Below, piece by piece: positions 20,632 through 29,645 of a stretch of 64,000 nucleotides of DNA. Within the stretch, counting starts at the first letter, position 1; every line of letters begins with the position of its first letter. Under the pieces are notes generated by a model that was not told the DNA's origin, did no database searches, and was given only the letters and a program-made list of their open reading frames with translations. This DNA is from Gammaproteobacteria bacterium (GTDB lineage Bacteria; Pseudomonadota; Gammaproteobacteria; Eutrophobiales; Eutrophobiaceae): assembly GCA_003250975.1 (NCBI GenBank), contig QKIY01000035.1, positions 124,001 to 188,000 on the forward strand. The letters run 5' to 3'. The translations under genes were made by a program, and so were the position numbers.

Positions 20632-21894
20632 ATGTATAGCAAAGATATGACAGTTAAGGAGTTTGATGATGAACTCTGGAAAGCGATAGAAGGCGAGCGT
20701 ATACGCCAGGAAGAGCATATTGAATTAATCGCTTCTGAAAACATGACCAGTCCTCGTGTCCTGGAATGTCAGGGTTCCGTGTTAACCAACAAATATGCAG
20801 AAGGTTATCCGGGTAAACGTTATTACGGTGGTTGTGAATATGTTGATATTGCTGAACAGCTGGCCATTGATCGCGCCAAGAAGCTGTTTGGTGCTGACTG
20901 GGCGAATGTGCAGCCACACTCCGGCTCCCAGGCAAATGGTGCTGTTTATCATGCCCTGCTTGAACCGGGTGATACCATTATGGGCATGAGCCTTGCACAT
21001 GGTGGTCACCTGACGCACGGCGCATCCGTAAACGTCTCCGGACGGATCTATCATGCTGTCCAGTATGGTTTGAATACCGATACCGGCTTAATTGATTATG
21101 ATGAAGTTGAACGGCTGGCACTCGAACACAAACCGAAACTCATTATTTCAGGTTTTTCAGCCTATTCCCGTGTAGTTGATTGGCAGCGTTTCCGTGATAT
21201 CGCCGATAAGGTGGGCGCACTTATGGTTTCGGACATTGCCCACGTTGCCGGCCTGATAGCTGTAGGAGAATATCCAAGCCCGGTGCAAATAGCTGATGTA
21301 ACGACTACTACCACACACAAGACGCTGCGTGGCCCGCGCTCCGGCCTGATCATGGGCAAGGCTAATGAAGAAATCGAGAAGAAGGTCAACTTTATGGTAT
21401 TCCCTGCCTATCAGGGTGGTCCGTTAATGCATACCATTGCTGCAAAGGCAGTGGCCTTCAAGGAAGCCATGCAACCAGATTTCAAGACCTACATCAAACA
21501 GGTCAAGAAGAATGCCAGCATTATGGCAGACACGTTTATCGAACGTGGTTTGAAGATCGTGTCAGGAGGTACGGATAATCATCTGTTCCTGGTGGATATG
21601 GTAGAGAAAGGTCTTACCGGCAAGGAAGTGGACGCAGCCCTTGGACGTGCCAATATTACTGTTAACAAGAATGCCGTACCCAATGATCCACAATCACCGT
21701 TTGTTACCAGTGGTATTCGAATCGGGACCCCGTCGGTTACTACACGCGGTTTTGACGAGAGTGATTGTAAACAGGTGGCAAGCTGGATTTGTGACATCAT
21801 GGATAACTTGGGTGATGAAAGTGTTATCAAAAAAGTCAAAGGACAGGTGCTGGAACTCTGCAAGAGTAGACCACTGTACGAATTCAATCAGTAG
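20632..21894 (+). CDS. glyA: Serine hydroxymethyltransferase
   Basis: PLP enzyme interconverting serine and glycine with transfer of a one-carbon unit to tetrahydrofolate. The 420-residue protein has [44 protein letters not shown] and [14 protein letters not shown] with the PLP lysine near 230. These are all invariant SHMT features. It stands as the first gene before nrdR and rib genes but is followed by a strong terminator, so it is probably its own unit. Confidence 0.98.
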   Translation: MYSKDMTVKEFDDELWKAIEGERIRQEEHIELIASENMTSPRVLECQGSVLTNKYAEGYPGKRYYGGCEYVDIAEQLAIDRAKKLFGADWANVQPHSGSQANGAVYHALLEPGDTIMGMSLAHGGHLTHGASVNVSGRIYHAVQYGLNTDTGLIDYDEVERLALEHKPKLIISGFSAYSRVVDWQRFRDIADKVGALMVSDIAHVAGLIAVGEYPSPVQIADVTTTTTHKTLRGPRSGLIMGKANEEIEKKVNFMVFPAYQGGPLMHTIAAKAVAFKEAMQPDFKTYIKQVKKNASIMADTFIERGLKIVSGGTDNHLFLVDMVEKGLTGKEVDAALGRANITVNKNAVPNDPQSPFVTSGIRIGTPSVTTRGFDESDCKQVASWICDIMDNLGDESVIKKVKGQVLELCKSRPLYEFNQ

Positions 21895-21924
21895 TCTCTG
21901 GAGCTTCAGCTAGGATTGACATCC

Positions 21925-21953
21925 CAGGGAGCCCGGAGGCTCCCTGATTTTTT
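21925..21953 (+). terminator. Rho-independent terminator of glyA
   Basis: CAGGGAGCC and GGCTCCCTG form a perfect 9-bp GC-rich stem with a CGGA loop, followed by A and six T residues. It begins 30 bases after the glyA stop and separates glyA from nrdR. Confidence 0.92.
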
Positions 21954-21983
21954 AATCTGCGTAATAAAACGAGGGTTTGAAGC

Positions 21984-22496
21984 ATGCGTTGTCCATTTTG
22001 TTCAGATATGGATACGCGAGTCATTGATTCTCGCCTGGTGGGTGAAGGTGATCAGATTCGGCGCCGTCGTGAATGTACAAAATGCAAGGAACGCTTTACT
22101 ACCTATGAACTCGCTGAGTTAAACTATCCTCGCATTATCAAGTCCGATGGACGCCGTGAACCGTTCAGCGAGGAGAAATTACGTGGAGGGATCCTGCGTG
22201 CCATTGAAAAACGACCTGTTGAAATGGAACGTGTCGATATTGCTATCGAGCAGATTAAACATAAGCTCCGCGCGCTGGGAGAGCGCGAGGTAAAATCCCG
22301 CAAGATAGGTAACTGGGTTATGGAACAGTTACGTGCACTCGACCAGGTGGCCTATGTACGGTTTGCCTCGGTCTATCGCAGTTTTGAAGATGTCAGGGCA
22401 TTCCTTGATGAAATTGAGCGGCTGGAAAATGAGCTGCCCCCCGAGTTAAAAGAAAGCCAGCTGGACTTGTTGCCTTCAGATGGTGACAAGAATTGA
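21984..22496 (+). CDS. nrdR: Transcriptional repressor NrdR
   Basis: The 170-residue regulator starts with a zinc ribbon (Cys3, Cys6, Cys31, Cys34; MRCPFC and CTKC) and continues into an ATP-cone domain (about 49-139, [17 protein letters not shown]). NrdR senses ATP/dATP and represses ribonucleotide reductase genes by binding NrdR boxes. No nrd gene lies in this window. nrdR directly before ribD is a conserved proteobacterial arrangement. Confidence 0.97.
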   Translation: MRCPFCSDMDTRVIDSRLVGEGDQIRRRRECTKCKERFTTYELAELNYPRIIKSDGRREPFSEEKLRGGILRAIEKRPVEMERVDIAIEQIKHKLRALGEREVKSRKIGNWVMEQLRALDQVAYVRFASVYRSFEDVRAFLDEIERLENELPPELKESQLDLLPSDGDKN

Positions 22497-23599
22497 AGTG
22501 GAGCGGATCTGATTTCTATTTCATGTCCCGTGCCCTGCAGCTAGCCAGCAAGGGCCGGTATACCACCCATCCCAATCCTCGTGTCGGTTGTGTCCTGGTC
22601 AGGGACAATCATATTGTTGGTGAAGGCTGGCATCAACGGGCCGGCGGGCCTCATGCGGAAATCAATGCCCTGGCCCAGGCCGGTACGTTGGCAAGGGGAG
22701 CGGATTGCTATATTTCACTGGAACCTTGCTCGCATATCGGAAAGACATCTCCGTGTACTGATGCATTGCTGAAGGCCGGGATCAGGCGTGTAATTGTGTC
22801 AAGGATTGATCCCAACCCGCTGGTCGCAGGCAAGGGAATTGAGCAACTCAGGGCGGCCGGCATTATTGTAGAAAGCGGATTGCTGGAGAGCCAGGCAAGC
22901 CAAATAAATCGTGGTTTTGAAAAACGCATGACCAGGAACCTGCCACTGGTACGATGCAAGTTGGCCATGAGCTTGGATGCGCGTACTGCTCTGGCGGACG
23001 GAACCAGCCAGTGGATTACAGACGCTGCGGCCAGAATGGATGTACAAAGGTTACGTGCAGAAAGCTCCGCGGTAATGACAGGAATTGATACCGTGCTGCA
23101 TGATGATCCCAGGCTTGGTGTGCGTGATATTGATTGTCAGGGTTGCCAACCGATCAGGGTGGTACTCGATCGGCAGTTAAGGACACCGTCGGAGGCACGC
23201 ATACTCTCTGAGCCGGGCGAAGTGATCATTTTTACCTTGCAGGAAAAAAATACTAAGGGGCAGTTTTCCGAATTTGAACGTGTGGATGTTGTCCAGTTGT
23301 CTTCGGCCGACGATTTTTTACCGCAGGCCCTGCATTACCTGGCCTGCGAGAAGGAGGTGAATGAGATCTTGCTGGAATCTGGTGCAACATTGGCTGGTGC
23401 GATGATGGCTGCCGGGCTTATTGATGAACTGGTTATCTATATGGCGCCAACACTGCTCGGTCATGAGTCCCAGCACCTGTTGAATCTGCCCGGGATCAGC
23501 CGCATGACGGATCGCATTGAGCTTGAATACCGGGACATACGAATGGTAGGGAAAGACTGTCGTATTATACTTGTCATAAAGGAACGGGCAGGCAGATAA
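22493..23599 (+). CDS. ribD: Bifunctional riboflavin deaminase/reductase
   Basis: Riboflavin pathway steps 2 and 3: deamination and reduction of the pyrimidine intermediate. The N-terminal deaminase has the zinc motif HAEINAL and [11 protein letters not shown]. The C-terminal reductase domain begins near residue 150 ([16 protein letters not shown]). A TTG at 22493 overlapping the nrdR stop gives a normal N-terminus (368 residues). The first in-frame ATG (22523) starts at MSRAL and would trim residues usually present before that helix, so TTG is preferred but not certain. Confidence 0.94.
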   Translation: MKWSGSDFYFMSRALQLASKGRYTTHPNPRVGCVLVRDNHIVGEGWHQRAGGPHAEINALAQAGTLARGADCYISLEPCSHIGKTSPCTDALLKAGIRRVIVSRIDPNPLVAGKGIEQLRAAGIIVESGLLESQASQINRGFEKRMTRNLPLVRCKLAMSLDARTALADGTSQWITDAAARMDVQRLRAESSAVMTGIDTVLHDDPRLGVRDIDCQGCQPIRVVLDRQLRTPSEARILSEPGEVIIFTLQEKNTKGQFSEFERVDVVQLSSADDFLPQALHYLACEKEVNEILLESGATLAGAMMAAGLIDELVIYMAPTLLGHESQHLLNLPGISRMTDRIELEYRDIRMVGKDCRIILVIKERAGR

Positions 23600-23602
23600 T
23601 CC

Positions 23603-24196
23603 ATGTTTACAGGTATAATTGAGTCAAAGGGAACAATCAGGTCAATCGAGGATCTCAATGGCGACAGGCGCATTACCATTGATACCGATGATCTGGATAC
23701 TGATGATATAAGTATTGGTGACAGTATTGCTGTCAACGGTGTTTGTATCACCGTGGTTAAACTGGAGGATAATGCCTTCAGCGCTGATTTGTCTTCCGAG
23801 ACCCTGTCCTGCACCAGTTTTTCGAACCTGAAGGCTGGGAGAAGAGTCAACCTCGAGAAGGCTATGCAACTCGGAGACAGATTGCACGGGCATATCGTAT
23901 CAGGTCATGTTGATGCGGTAGGCAGGATTAAATCACGCGAAGAGGAGGCGCGTTCTGTCCGTTTCACCATCGAATTGCCGGTAAGCCTGCTCAGGTATGT
24001 CAGCAGAAAGGGATCGGTGTGTATTGACGGCGTCAGCCTTACCGTGAATGAGAAGTATAGTCATGGGTTCATGGTTAATATTATTCCCCATACACTGGAG
24101 CAGACAATATTCCCTGACTATGTGCCGGGAGACAGTGTGAATATTGAAGTTGACCTGATAGCCAGATATCTTGAGTCGCTGCTCGAAAAAGACTGA
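23603..24196 (+). CDS. ribE: Riboflavin synthase alpha chain
   Basis: Dismutates two 6,7-dimethyl-8-ribityllumazine molecules to riboflavin. The 197-residue protein begins MFTGIIESKG and consists of two similar lumazine-binding beta-barrel repeats (about 1-95 and 96-190). The motifs are NGVCITVV and the second-repeat DGVSLTVNE with GHVDAVG. It starts 3 bases after ribD. E. coli literature uses both ribC and ribE for this enzyme. Confidence 0.96.
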   Translation: MFTGIIESKGTIRSIEDLNGDRRITIDTDDLDTDDISIGDSIAVNGVCITVVKLEDNAFSADLSSETLSCTSFSNLKAGRRVNLEKAMQLGDRLHGHIVSGHVDAVGRIKSREEEARSVRFTIELPVSLLRYVSRKGSVCIDGVSLTVNEKYSHGFMVNIIPHTLEQTIFPDYVPGDSVNIEVDLIARYLESLLEKD

Positions 24197-24213
24197 CGAA
24201 ATTGACAATGACA

Positions 24214-25317
24214 ATGGCGCTGAATACAACGCAAGAGCTGATCGAGGATATCAGGAACGGCAAGATCGTTATCCTGATGGATGACGAGGATCGTGAAAAC
24301 GAGGGTGACCTCGTCATTGCGGCGGATTGCGTACGTCCCGAGGATGTGAATTTCATGGCGCGTTTCGGGCGGGGTCTCATCTGCCTTACTTTGACACGTG
24401 AACATTGCAAACGCCTTAACCTGCCGTTGATGGCCAGTAATTCCTATTCCAGTGAAACCACCAATTTTACGGTGTCCATTGAAGCCGCAGAGGGTGTCAC
24501 TACAGGGATATCCGCGGCGGACCGTGCACATACTGTCAAAACTGCTGTTGCCCGTGATGCCAAACCCTCGGACCTGGTTTTGCCCGGACATGTCTTTCCC
24601 CTGATGGCGCATCCAGGCGGGGTGTTATCCCGCGCGGGCCATACTGAGGCGGGTTGTGATCTTGCAAGACTCGCAGGACTGACACCCGCAGCTGTCATTG
24701 TTGAAATTCTCAAGGACGACGGTACCATGGCCCGTCGCCCGGACCTTGAGCAATTTGCCGGGGAACATCAACTCAAGATTGGCACCATTGCCGACCTGAT
24801 ACATTACCGGATTGAAAATGAGAAGACCGTGGAGCGAGTTCATGAGAGCCGCCTGCCTACGGAATACGGTGAGTTCGGGTTGATTGCCTACAAGGACGGT
24901 CTTGAGGATAAGCTGCACTTTGCCATGGTGAAGGGTGAAATAGACCCTGAAAAACCGGTCATGGTGCGTGTACATCTTGCAAATCCTATCTGCGATCTGA
25001 CGGGTAGCCTCCGTGAAAACTGTGGCTGGCCTGTCCGCGATGCCCTGCAAAGGATTGCAGGGGAAGAATCAGGTGTGGTTGTCATCCTCTGTGATCAGGT
25101 TGGGCCTGAGGAGTTGATGCTGCAGTTGGAGATGATAGGGACAGAAAAGGGGAGAAAGAAACATCCCGGAAAGAAAAGCAAGGACCTGCGCACGATAGGG
25201 CTGGGGGCGCAAATACTTGCGGACGTCGGTGTTAGAAAGATGCGTGTGCTCAGCGCACCGAAAAAGATACATGCCATTTCAGGGTTTGGACTGGAAGTGG
25301 TCGAATATGTCAGTTGA
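24214..25317 (+). CDS. ribB: 3,4-dihydroxy-2-butanone 4-phosphate synthase with degenerate GTP cyclohydrolase II-like domain
   Basis: The N-terminal half (about 1-200) is a complete DHBP synthase: ILMDDEDRENEGDLVIAAD, RFGRGLICL, HVFPLMAHPGGVLSRAGHTEA. It makes the four-carbon precursor from ribulose-5-phosphate. The C-terminal half aligns with GTP cyclohydrolase II (RibA) but has lost key residues. The zinc-binding CxC before GW reads RENCGW instead of RCDCGW, and the RQEGRGIGL catalytic stretch is absent (CDQVGPEELMLQ). It is therefore predicted to be RibB-only, as in Pseudomonas ribB, so ribA should lie elsewhere. ATG 24214 fits the family start best; ATG 24208 and TTG 24202 are in frame. 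Confidence 0.93.
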   Translation: MALNTTQELIEDIRNGKIVILMDDEDRENEGDLVIAADCVRPEDVNFMARFGRGLICLTLTREHCKRLNLPLMASNSYSSETTNFTVSIEAAEGVTTGISAADRAHTVKTAVARDAKPSDLVLPGHVFPLMAHPGGVLSRAGHTEAGCDLARLAGLTPAAVIVEILKDDGTMARRPDLEQFAGEHQLKIGTIADLIHYRIENEKTVERVHESRLPTEYGEFGLIAYKDGLEDKLHFAMVKGEIDPEKPVMVRVHLANPICDLTGSLRENCGWPVRDALQRIAGEESGVVVILCDQVGPEELMLQLEMIGTEKGRKKHPGKKSKDLRTIGLGAQILADVGVRKMRVLSAPKKIHAISGFGLEVVEYVS

Positions 25318-25339
25318 TTGTTAATGTAAGCGTGAACCC

Positions 25340-25813
25340 ATGACCGGCTATCAATTAATTGAAGGTGGTACTACCGTTGAAAACGCAAGGATCGCTATTG
25401 TAGCAAGCCGTTTTAACAGTTTTGTAGTGGACCGGCTCCTGTCGGCTTGCCTGGCAACATTGAGTAATGCCGGGTTGGGAAAGGAGCAGTTACAGGTGAT
25501 ACGCGTTCCCGGTGCGTTTGAGATCCCGCTCGCGGTAAAGGAGGTGGCGCAAAGGGACGATTGTGATGCGGTGATTGCCCTAGGTGCCGTTATCCGTGGG
25601 GAGACCCCTCATTTTGAATATATCTGCCGAGAGTGTTCACATGGTCTGTCGCGTATCGCAATCGATCTAGACAAACCGGTGATCTTCGGTGTGCTTACTG
25701 TCGACACCGCTGAACAGGCACTCGACCGCGCCGGTGACGAGGAAAGTAACAAGGGTGCGGAGGCGGCACTTGCAGCTGTCGAGATGATCAATGTCCTGCG
25801 GAAGTTGAAATAA
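25340..25813 (+). CDS. ribH: 6,7-dimethyl-8-ribityllumazine synthase
   Basis: The 157-residue lumazine synthase condenses the RibB and RibD products. Motifs are IAIVASRFNSFVVD, RVPGAFEIPLAV, GAVIRGETPHFEYI (catalytic His) and GVLTVDTAEQALDRAG. It forms the family's large capsid-like assemblies in other species. The stop codon overlaps the ATG of nusB by one base (TAATG), the usual ribH-nusB coupling. Confidence 0.97.
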   Translation: MTGYQLIEGGTTVENARIAIVASRFNSFVVDRLLSACLATLSNAGLGKEQLQVIRVPGAFEIPLAVKEVAQRDDCDAVIALGAVIRGETPHFEYICRECSHGLSRIAIDLDKPVIFGVLTVDTAEQALDRAGDEESNKGAEAALAAVEMINVLRKLK

Positions 25814-26274
25814 TGTCCGATCTCGCAGGCAACTATTCCTTTTCCAGGCATGCCCGGGTCCGGGCAAGGCGTTCCGCTGTGCAGGCCCTGTATCAATGGG
25901 AAATGACCCACTCGGATATTCGGGAAATTATTTCCGAATTTATGAACGAGCGTAATGAAATTAAGAAGGCCGATGCCGAATACTTCCGCGAGTTGCTAAT
26001 GGGGGTATCGGCAAAAAGTGATGAACTCAATGCACAGGTCATCCCTTTTCTGGATCGGCCACTGGAGAAACTGGATCCGGTCGAGCGGGCGATCCTGCTC
26101 GTGGGGCTTTATGAATTAATGTACCGTCCTGAATTACCCTGGCGTGTTGTTGTTAATGAGTCGGTCGAACTGGCTAAGATGTTCGGTGCCGAACAGTCAC
26201 ATAAATTTATTAATGGTGTGATGGACAAGGTGGCCCGCAAGATACGCTCAGTTGAAATCAGCAACGCGGGCTGA
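25813..26274 (+). CDS. nusB: Transcription antitermination factor NusB
   Basis: A 153-residue all-helical protein. ARVRARRSAVQALYQWEMT at the start, ERAILLVGLYELMYRPELPWRVVVNE and HKFINGVMDKVARK near the C-terminus identify NusB. With NusE it binds boxA RNA in ribosomal operons. It sits between ribH and thiL, the standard gammaproteobacterial order. Confidence 0.97.
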   Translation: MSDLAGNYSFSRHARVRARRSAVQALYQWEMTHSDIREIISEFMNERNEIKKADAEYFRELLMGVSAKSDELNAQVIPFLDRPLEKLDPVERAILLVGLYELMYRPELPWRVVVNESVELAKMFGAEQSHKFINGVMDKVARKIRSVEISNAG

Positions 26275-26279
26275 GCTCA

Positions 26280-27242
26280 ATGCCCCTTTCCGAATTTGAT
26301 GTCATAAGGAAGTATTTCAAACCTGCAGACAGACAAACCGCAGATGTCCGTTGTGGCATAGGGGACGATGCGGCGATCGTTCGTCTTCCCGAAGGTATGG
26401 AACTGGCTATTGCAATGGATACCCTCGTAGCTGGCGTGCATTTCCCTCTGGATACAGCACCGGAAGATATCGGTTTCAAGTTGCTGGCCGTTAACCTCAG
26501 TGACATGGCGGCTATGGGGGCCAAGCCTGCATGGGCCACCCTGGCCCTAACATTACCGGAGGCTGATTCCGACTGGCTGGCCGGTTTCATGCAGGGTTTC
26601 AATGATCTTGCCGGACAATACAGTGTATCCCTGATCGGAGGAGACCTGAGTCGTGGCCCCCTGACAATATCGTTGCAGATACATGGATATCTCCCGCAAA
26701 ACAAGGGGATGTTACGCAGCGGCGCAAGGGAAGGTGACCTGATCTATGTGTCGGGCACTCTGGGGGATGCCGGCCTGGCCCTGAAGGTGCTGAACCGGGA
26801 GCTTGAGGTTGACCCAAAATATAAACCGTTGCTTTTTCAAAGGCTGAACAGGCCTGAACCCCGTATTGAACTGGGAGAGACATTTCGTGATATTGCGCAT
26901 AGTGCCATCGATATATCAGACGGCCTGCTGGCCGATCTGGGTCATATCATTGAGGACAGTCACGTCGGCGCGGTCGTCAATACTGACCTCATCCCTCTGT
27001 CAGAGGCTCTTGCAGAACTGGACACGGCGGAAGCCCTGCAACTAGCATTGACTGCGGGTGATGATTACGAACTTTGTTTGACAGTAGCTGAAGACATGCA
27101 GGCGTCTGTTGACCAGACTGCAACAGAACAGTGCCCGTTAACCTGTATCGGAAAGATTACGAGTCCGGGCAAAGGGATCCAGCTGGAAGATGCCGATGGC
27201 CGCGCCGTGAGGATCAGTGGAGTAGGTTACCGACACTTTTAA
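26280..27242 (+). CDS. thiL: Thiamine-monophosphate kinase
   Basis: Makes thiamine diphosphate from thiamine monophosphate and ATP. The 320 residues show the AIR-synthase-related fold motifs FDVIRKYF, GIGDDAAIVRLP, DTLVAGVHFPLDTAPEDIGFK, NLSDMAAMGAKP, SLIGGDLSRGP and AIDISDGLLADLGH. It starts 5 bases after nusB and ends 6 bases before a convergent gene. Confidence 0.97.
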   Translation: MPLSEFDVIRKYFKPADRQTADVRCGIGDDAAIVRLPEGMELAIAMDTLVAGVHFPLDTAPEDIGFKLLAVNLSDMAAMGAKPAWATLALTLPEADSDWLAGFMQGFNDLAGQYSVSLIGGDLSRGPLTISLQIHGYLPQNKGMLRSGAREGDLIYVSGTLGDAGLALKVLNRELEVDPKYKPLLFQRLNRPEPRIELGETFRDIAHSAIDISDGLLADLGHIIEDSHVGAVVNTDLIPLSEALAELDTAEALQLALTAGDDYELCLTVAEDMQASVDQTATEQCPLTCIGKITSPGKGIQLEDADGRAVRISGVGYRHF

Positions 27243-27248
27243 TAATAG

Positions 27249-27761
27249 TCAGGCTTCTGTTACGTCCTTGTTGTAGTCCTCGATACCTGCTGTGATCTCC
27301 TTGTTCCTACGCGCTATCTCCTCTCTCATTTTCTTGCGCATCAGGGCTGCTTCGTAGAGTTTACGCTCAAATTCTGTTTCCAGTTCAAGAGGAGGTGCCT
27401 TGATGGATTTACCGTCTTCACCCATAGCCACCATCGTGAAATAACAGGAATTGGTATGGCGCTTTTTCTTGGTGCGCAGGTCTTCTGCGAAGACCTTGAC
27501 CCCTACCTCCAAGGATGATGATCCTACATAATTCACGTTGGCGCGGAACGAGACCAATTCACCCACATTAATCGGATTTTTGAAAATCACCTGATCCAGT
27601 GACAGGGTGACAACATAGCTTTTGCAATAGCGGGCAGCACAGGCAAATGCAACCTGATCCAGTAGTTTCAACAGTGCGCCACCATGGACTTTACCTGAAA
27701 AATTAGCCATGTCCGGGGTCATTAATATTGTCATGTATAGAGATTTTTCCTGATCGCTCAT
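27249..27761 (-). CDS. Acyl-CoA thioesterase, hot-dog fold
   Basis: A 170-residue hot-dog thioesterase. The core (about 5-125) has the family's NFSGKVHGGALLKLLDQVAFACAARY helix with HGG and the VTLSLDQVIFKNPINVGELV strand. This is the YciA/acyl-CoA hydrolase group, which cleaves acyl-CoA to free acid and CoA. An additional C-terminal helix of about 45 residues is highly charged (RKKMREEIARRNKE), probably a multimerisation or regulatory tail. The preferred acyl chain cannot be told. It probably forms an operon with the upstream DsrE-like lipoprotein (32-base gap). Confidence 0.88.
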   Translation of the reverse strand: MSDQEKSLYMTILMTPDMANFSGKVHGGALLKLLDQVAFACAARYCKSYVVTLSLDQVIFKNPINVGELVSFRANVNYVGSSSLEVGVKVFAEDLRTKKKRHTNSCYFTMVAMGEDGKSIKAPPLELETEFERKLYEAALMRKKMREEIARRNKEITAGIEDYNKDVTEA

Positions 27762-27793
27762 TGATTTTCCCTTTTTCTGATTATTTTTCAGGT

Positions 27794-28327
27794 TTAAAGA
27801 TTGATATAGCCTTCATCTGTAAGTCGCTTTAATTCATCCGGCGCATAGGGTACGGGTTCTATGAATGGAGGAAGTTCCTCCTGTCTGACGCCAAGGGTGT
27901 CCATTGCCACTTCACAAACCTTCATATCGATGACCGCATAGGAATCCAGGCGTGCTGCCAGATCAATCAACTGCCGGTTCTGCTCATAATTTTCCTGACG
28001 GAACCATTCGATATCCGGCCCGTGCAGGATCATGACAATCTCCAGGTCCTCATGTCCGATCATATCTGACCGGCTGATCTCATCCACCCTCTGCAGCAAT
28101 GCCTGCAGTTCCTCCAGACTATGATTGGAGACATCGAAGAGATAATTGGTATTCCCGATATTGAACTGCCGGCTGGCCGGTATGCGATTCACCTCTGCCG
28201 AATTGACGGTGACCGTCACCGGTTCTGCAATCGGGGCAGTGACAGAGGTCTCGGGCTGGTCACAGGCGGCAAGCAGACTGGCCAATACAATTCCCCAACC
28301 CTGCCCTAAAAAAACTCCTGCTTTCAT
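27794..28327 (-). CDS. DsrE-family lipoprotein
   Basis: Starting at the ATG at 28327, the protein has 177 residues. A lipoprotein signal (MKAGVFLGQGWGIVLASLLAAC) has lipobox LAAC at about 19-22. The mature part has the DsrE/F-like alpha/beta core (NYLFDVSNHSLEELQALLQR, DLEIVMILHGPDIEW). A conserved Cys follows in VIDMKVCEVAMDTLG, then the end LKRLTDEGYINL. DsrE proteins are sulfur-carrier folds; the secreted and lipidated members are uncharacterised. Here the single core Cys could bind sulfur in the periplasm, which is an inference. An upstream in-frame ATG (28348) would spoil the signal peptide and is rejected. Confidence 0.75.
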   Translation of the reverse strand: MKAGVFLGQGWGIVLASLLAACDQPETSVTAPIAEPVTVTVNSAEVNRIPASRQFNIGNTNYLFDVSNHSLEELQALLQRVDEISRSDMIGHEDLEIVMILHGPDIEWFRQENYEQNRQLIDLAARLDSYAVIDMKVCEVAMDTLGVRQEELPPFIEPVPYAPDELKRLTDEGYINL

Positions 28328-28443
28328 AGTACAGATCATTATCATCAATCCCGGTCAGGGCAGCAAGGGCTGGTAACCCGGCTGGGAACCCCGCCGGTGT
28401 GCAGGTAAAATGGCTGTTTTCAGGGTAAATAAGAACAGACATT

Positions 28444-29214
28444 ATGTGTGAATTACTGGGTCTCAGTGCCAATGTCCCGACAGATATCTGCTTCAGTTTC
28501 ACTGGCCTTGTGCAACGCGGCGGCAGAACCGGGCCACACCGGGACGGATGGGGGATCAGCCTTTATGAGGGCCGTGGCAGCCGATCGTTTCACGACCCGC
28601 GGCCCAGTGTAGCCTCCGAAATTGCCGGGCTTATCCAGCGTTATGCGATAAAGAGCCGGATTATTATCAGTCACATCCGCCTGGCTAATCGGGGTCGGGT
28701 CTGTCTGGAAAATACCCACCCCTTTACGCGGGAACTCTGGGGTTGCAGCTGGACCTTTGCCCACAACGGCCAGTTGCACGGGATTAAAAAGAAACGCCTG
28801 AAATTCTACAAGCCGATCGGTACTACCGACAGTGAATATGCCTTTTGCTGGATGCTGGACAGGATACGCGCGAAATATCCTAGGCGGCCTGCCAGCCACA
28901 AGGTGCTCTGGCAGCATATTCATGAACTGGCCAGGGAAATCAACAAGCTGGGTGTCTTTAGTTTCCTTTTGAGTGATTCGTACTATCTCTATGCCTATTG
29001 CACCAACAACATGTGCTGGCTTACTCGCAAGGCGCCGTTTGGCAAGGCGAGACTGATTGATACGGGCGAAGTGGTCGATTTCAGCAAGCTGACCACTCCC
29101 AGGGATATCGTGACGGTTATCACCTCCCGTCCCCTGACTGATAATGAAACCTGGCAACAGATGAAAAAAGGGGAATTCATCATATTTGAGAATGGCAGGA
29201 GGCGACGGTATTAA
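28444..29214 (+). CDS. Class II glutamine amidotransferase (YafJ type)
   Basis: A 256-residue N-terminal-nucleophile amidotransferase. It begins MCELLGLSANVP, so Cys2 becomes the catalytic N-terminus after Met removal. QRGGRTGPHRDGWGISLYE, ISHIRLANRGRVCLENTHPF and WTFAHNGQL are the conserved glutaminase-site motifs. YafJ-like proteins lack a fused synthase domain, and their acceptor substrate is not established. It probably shares a transcript with the small NTF2-like gene that follows after 4 bases. Confidence 0.9.
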   Translation: MCELLGLSANVPTDICFSFTGLVQRGGRTGPHRDGWGISLYEGRGSRSFHDPRPSVASEIAGLIQRYAIKSRIIISHIRLANRGRVCLENTHPFTRELWGCSWTFAHNGQLHGIKKKRLKFYKPIGTTDSEYAFCWMLDRIRAKYPRRPASHKVLWQHIHELAREINKLGVFSFLLSDSYYLYAYCTNNMCWLTRKAPFGKARLIDTGEVVDFSKLTTPRDIVTVITSRPLTDNETWQQMKKGEFIIFENGRRRRY

Positions 29215-29218
29215 ACAG

Positions 29219-29611
29219 ATGCCCGTGGAAGATGAAATTCTGAATGCCAATCAGGCCTTCTATGATGCCTTTGCCCGGGGAGACTTTGTAGCAATCGATG
29301 CACTCTGGTCCAGGAAGCATCCAGTGTCTGTTGTGCACCCGGGCTGGGGATGCTTGCATGGCCGTGAGGCCGTGATGGATAGCTGGCGACGTATCCTGGA
29401 AGGTGGCCGGCAAAATTCCATACGTTGCGAACAACCCGTGGTCTATCAGTTCGACAGACTGGCCTATGTACTGTGCCGGGAGGTCTTTCCCGAGGGAGAA
29501 CTGATTGCAACGAATATCCTGGCGCTGGAAGAAGGCCAGTGGTGCATGGTGCACCATCAGGCCGGGCCACTACAACGGCCGTCCAGCGTTAATGATCAAG
29601 CCCTGCATTAG
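29219..29611 (+). CDS. NTF2/SnoaL-like protein
   Basis: A 130-residue cone-shaped alpha+beta fold protein. ILNANQAFYDAFARGDFVAIDALWS, VSVVHPGWGCLHGREAVMDSW and the C-terminal strand GQWCMVHHQAGP are typical of SnoaL/ketosteroid-isomerase-like small proteins. ATG 29219 avoids overlap with the preceding gene; ATG 29192 would overlap it by 23 bases. These proteins bind small ligands or catalyse simple isomerisations; the ligand is unknown. Confidence 0.8.
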   Translation: MPVEDEILNANQAFYDAFARGDFVAIDALWSRKHPVSVVHPGWGCLHGREAVMDSWRRILEGGRQNSIRCEQPVVYQFDRLAYVLCREVFPEGELIATNILALEEGQWCMVHHQAGPLQRPSSVNDQALH

Positions 29612-29645
29612 AAAGCGATGATCCGGTTTTTCCTGAAGATATTGC

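Noticed and set aside
21895-21983. FMN riboswitch before the rib genes
   Set aside because: The 89-base gap is taken up by the glyA terminator and a short leader; no RFN element fits, and the genes follow nrdR closely.
28453-29250. 265-codon reverse frame opposite the glutamine amidotransferase
   Set aside because: The forward frame has clear catalytic motifs; the reverse frame has none.
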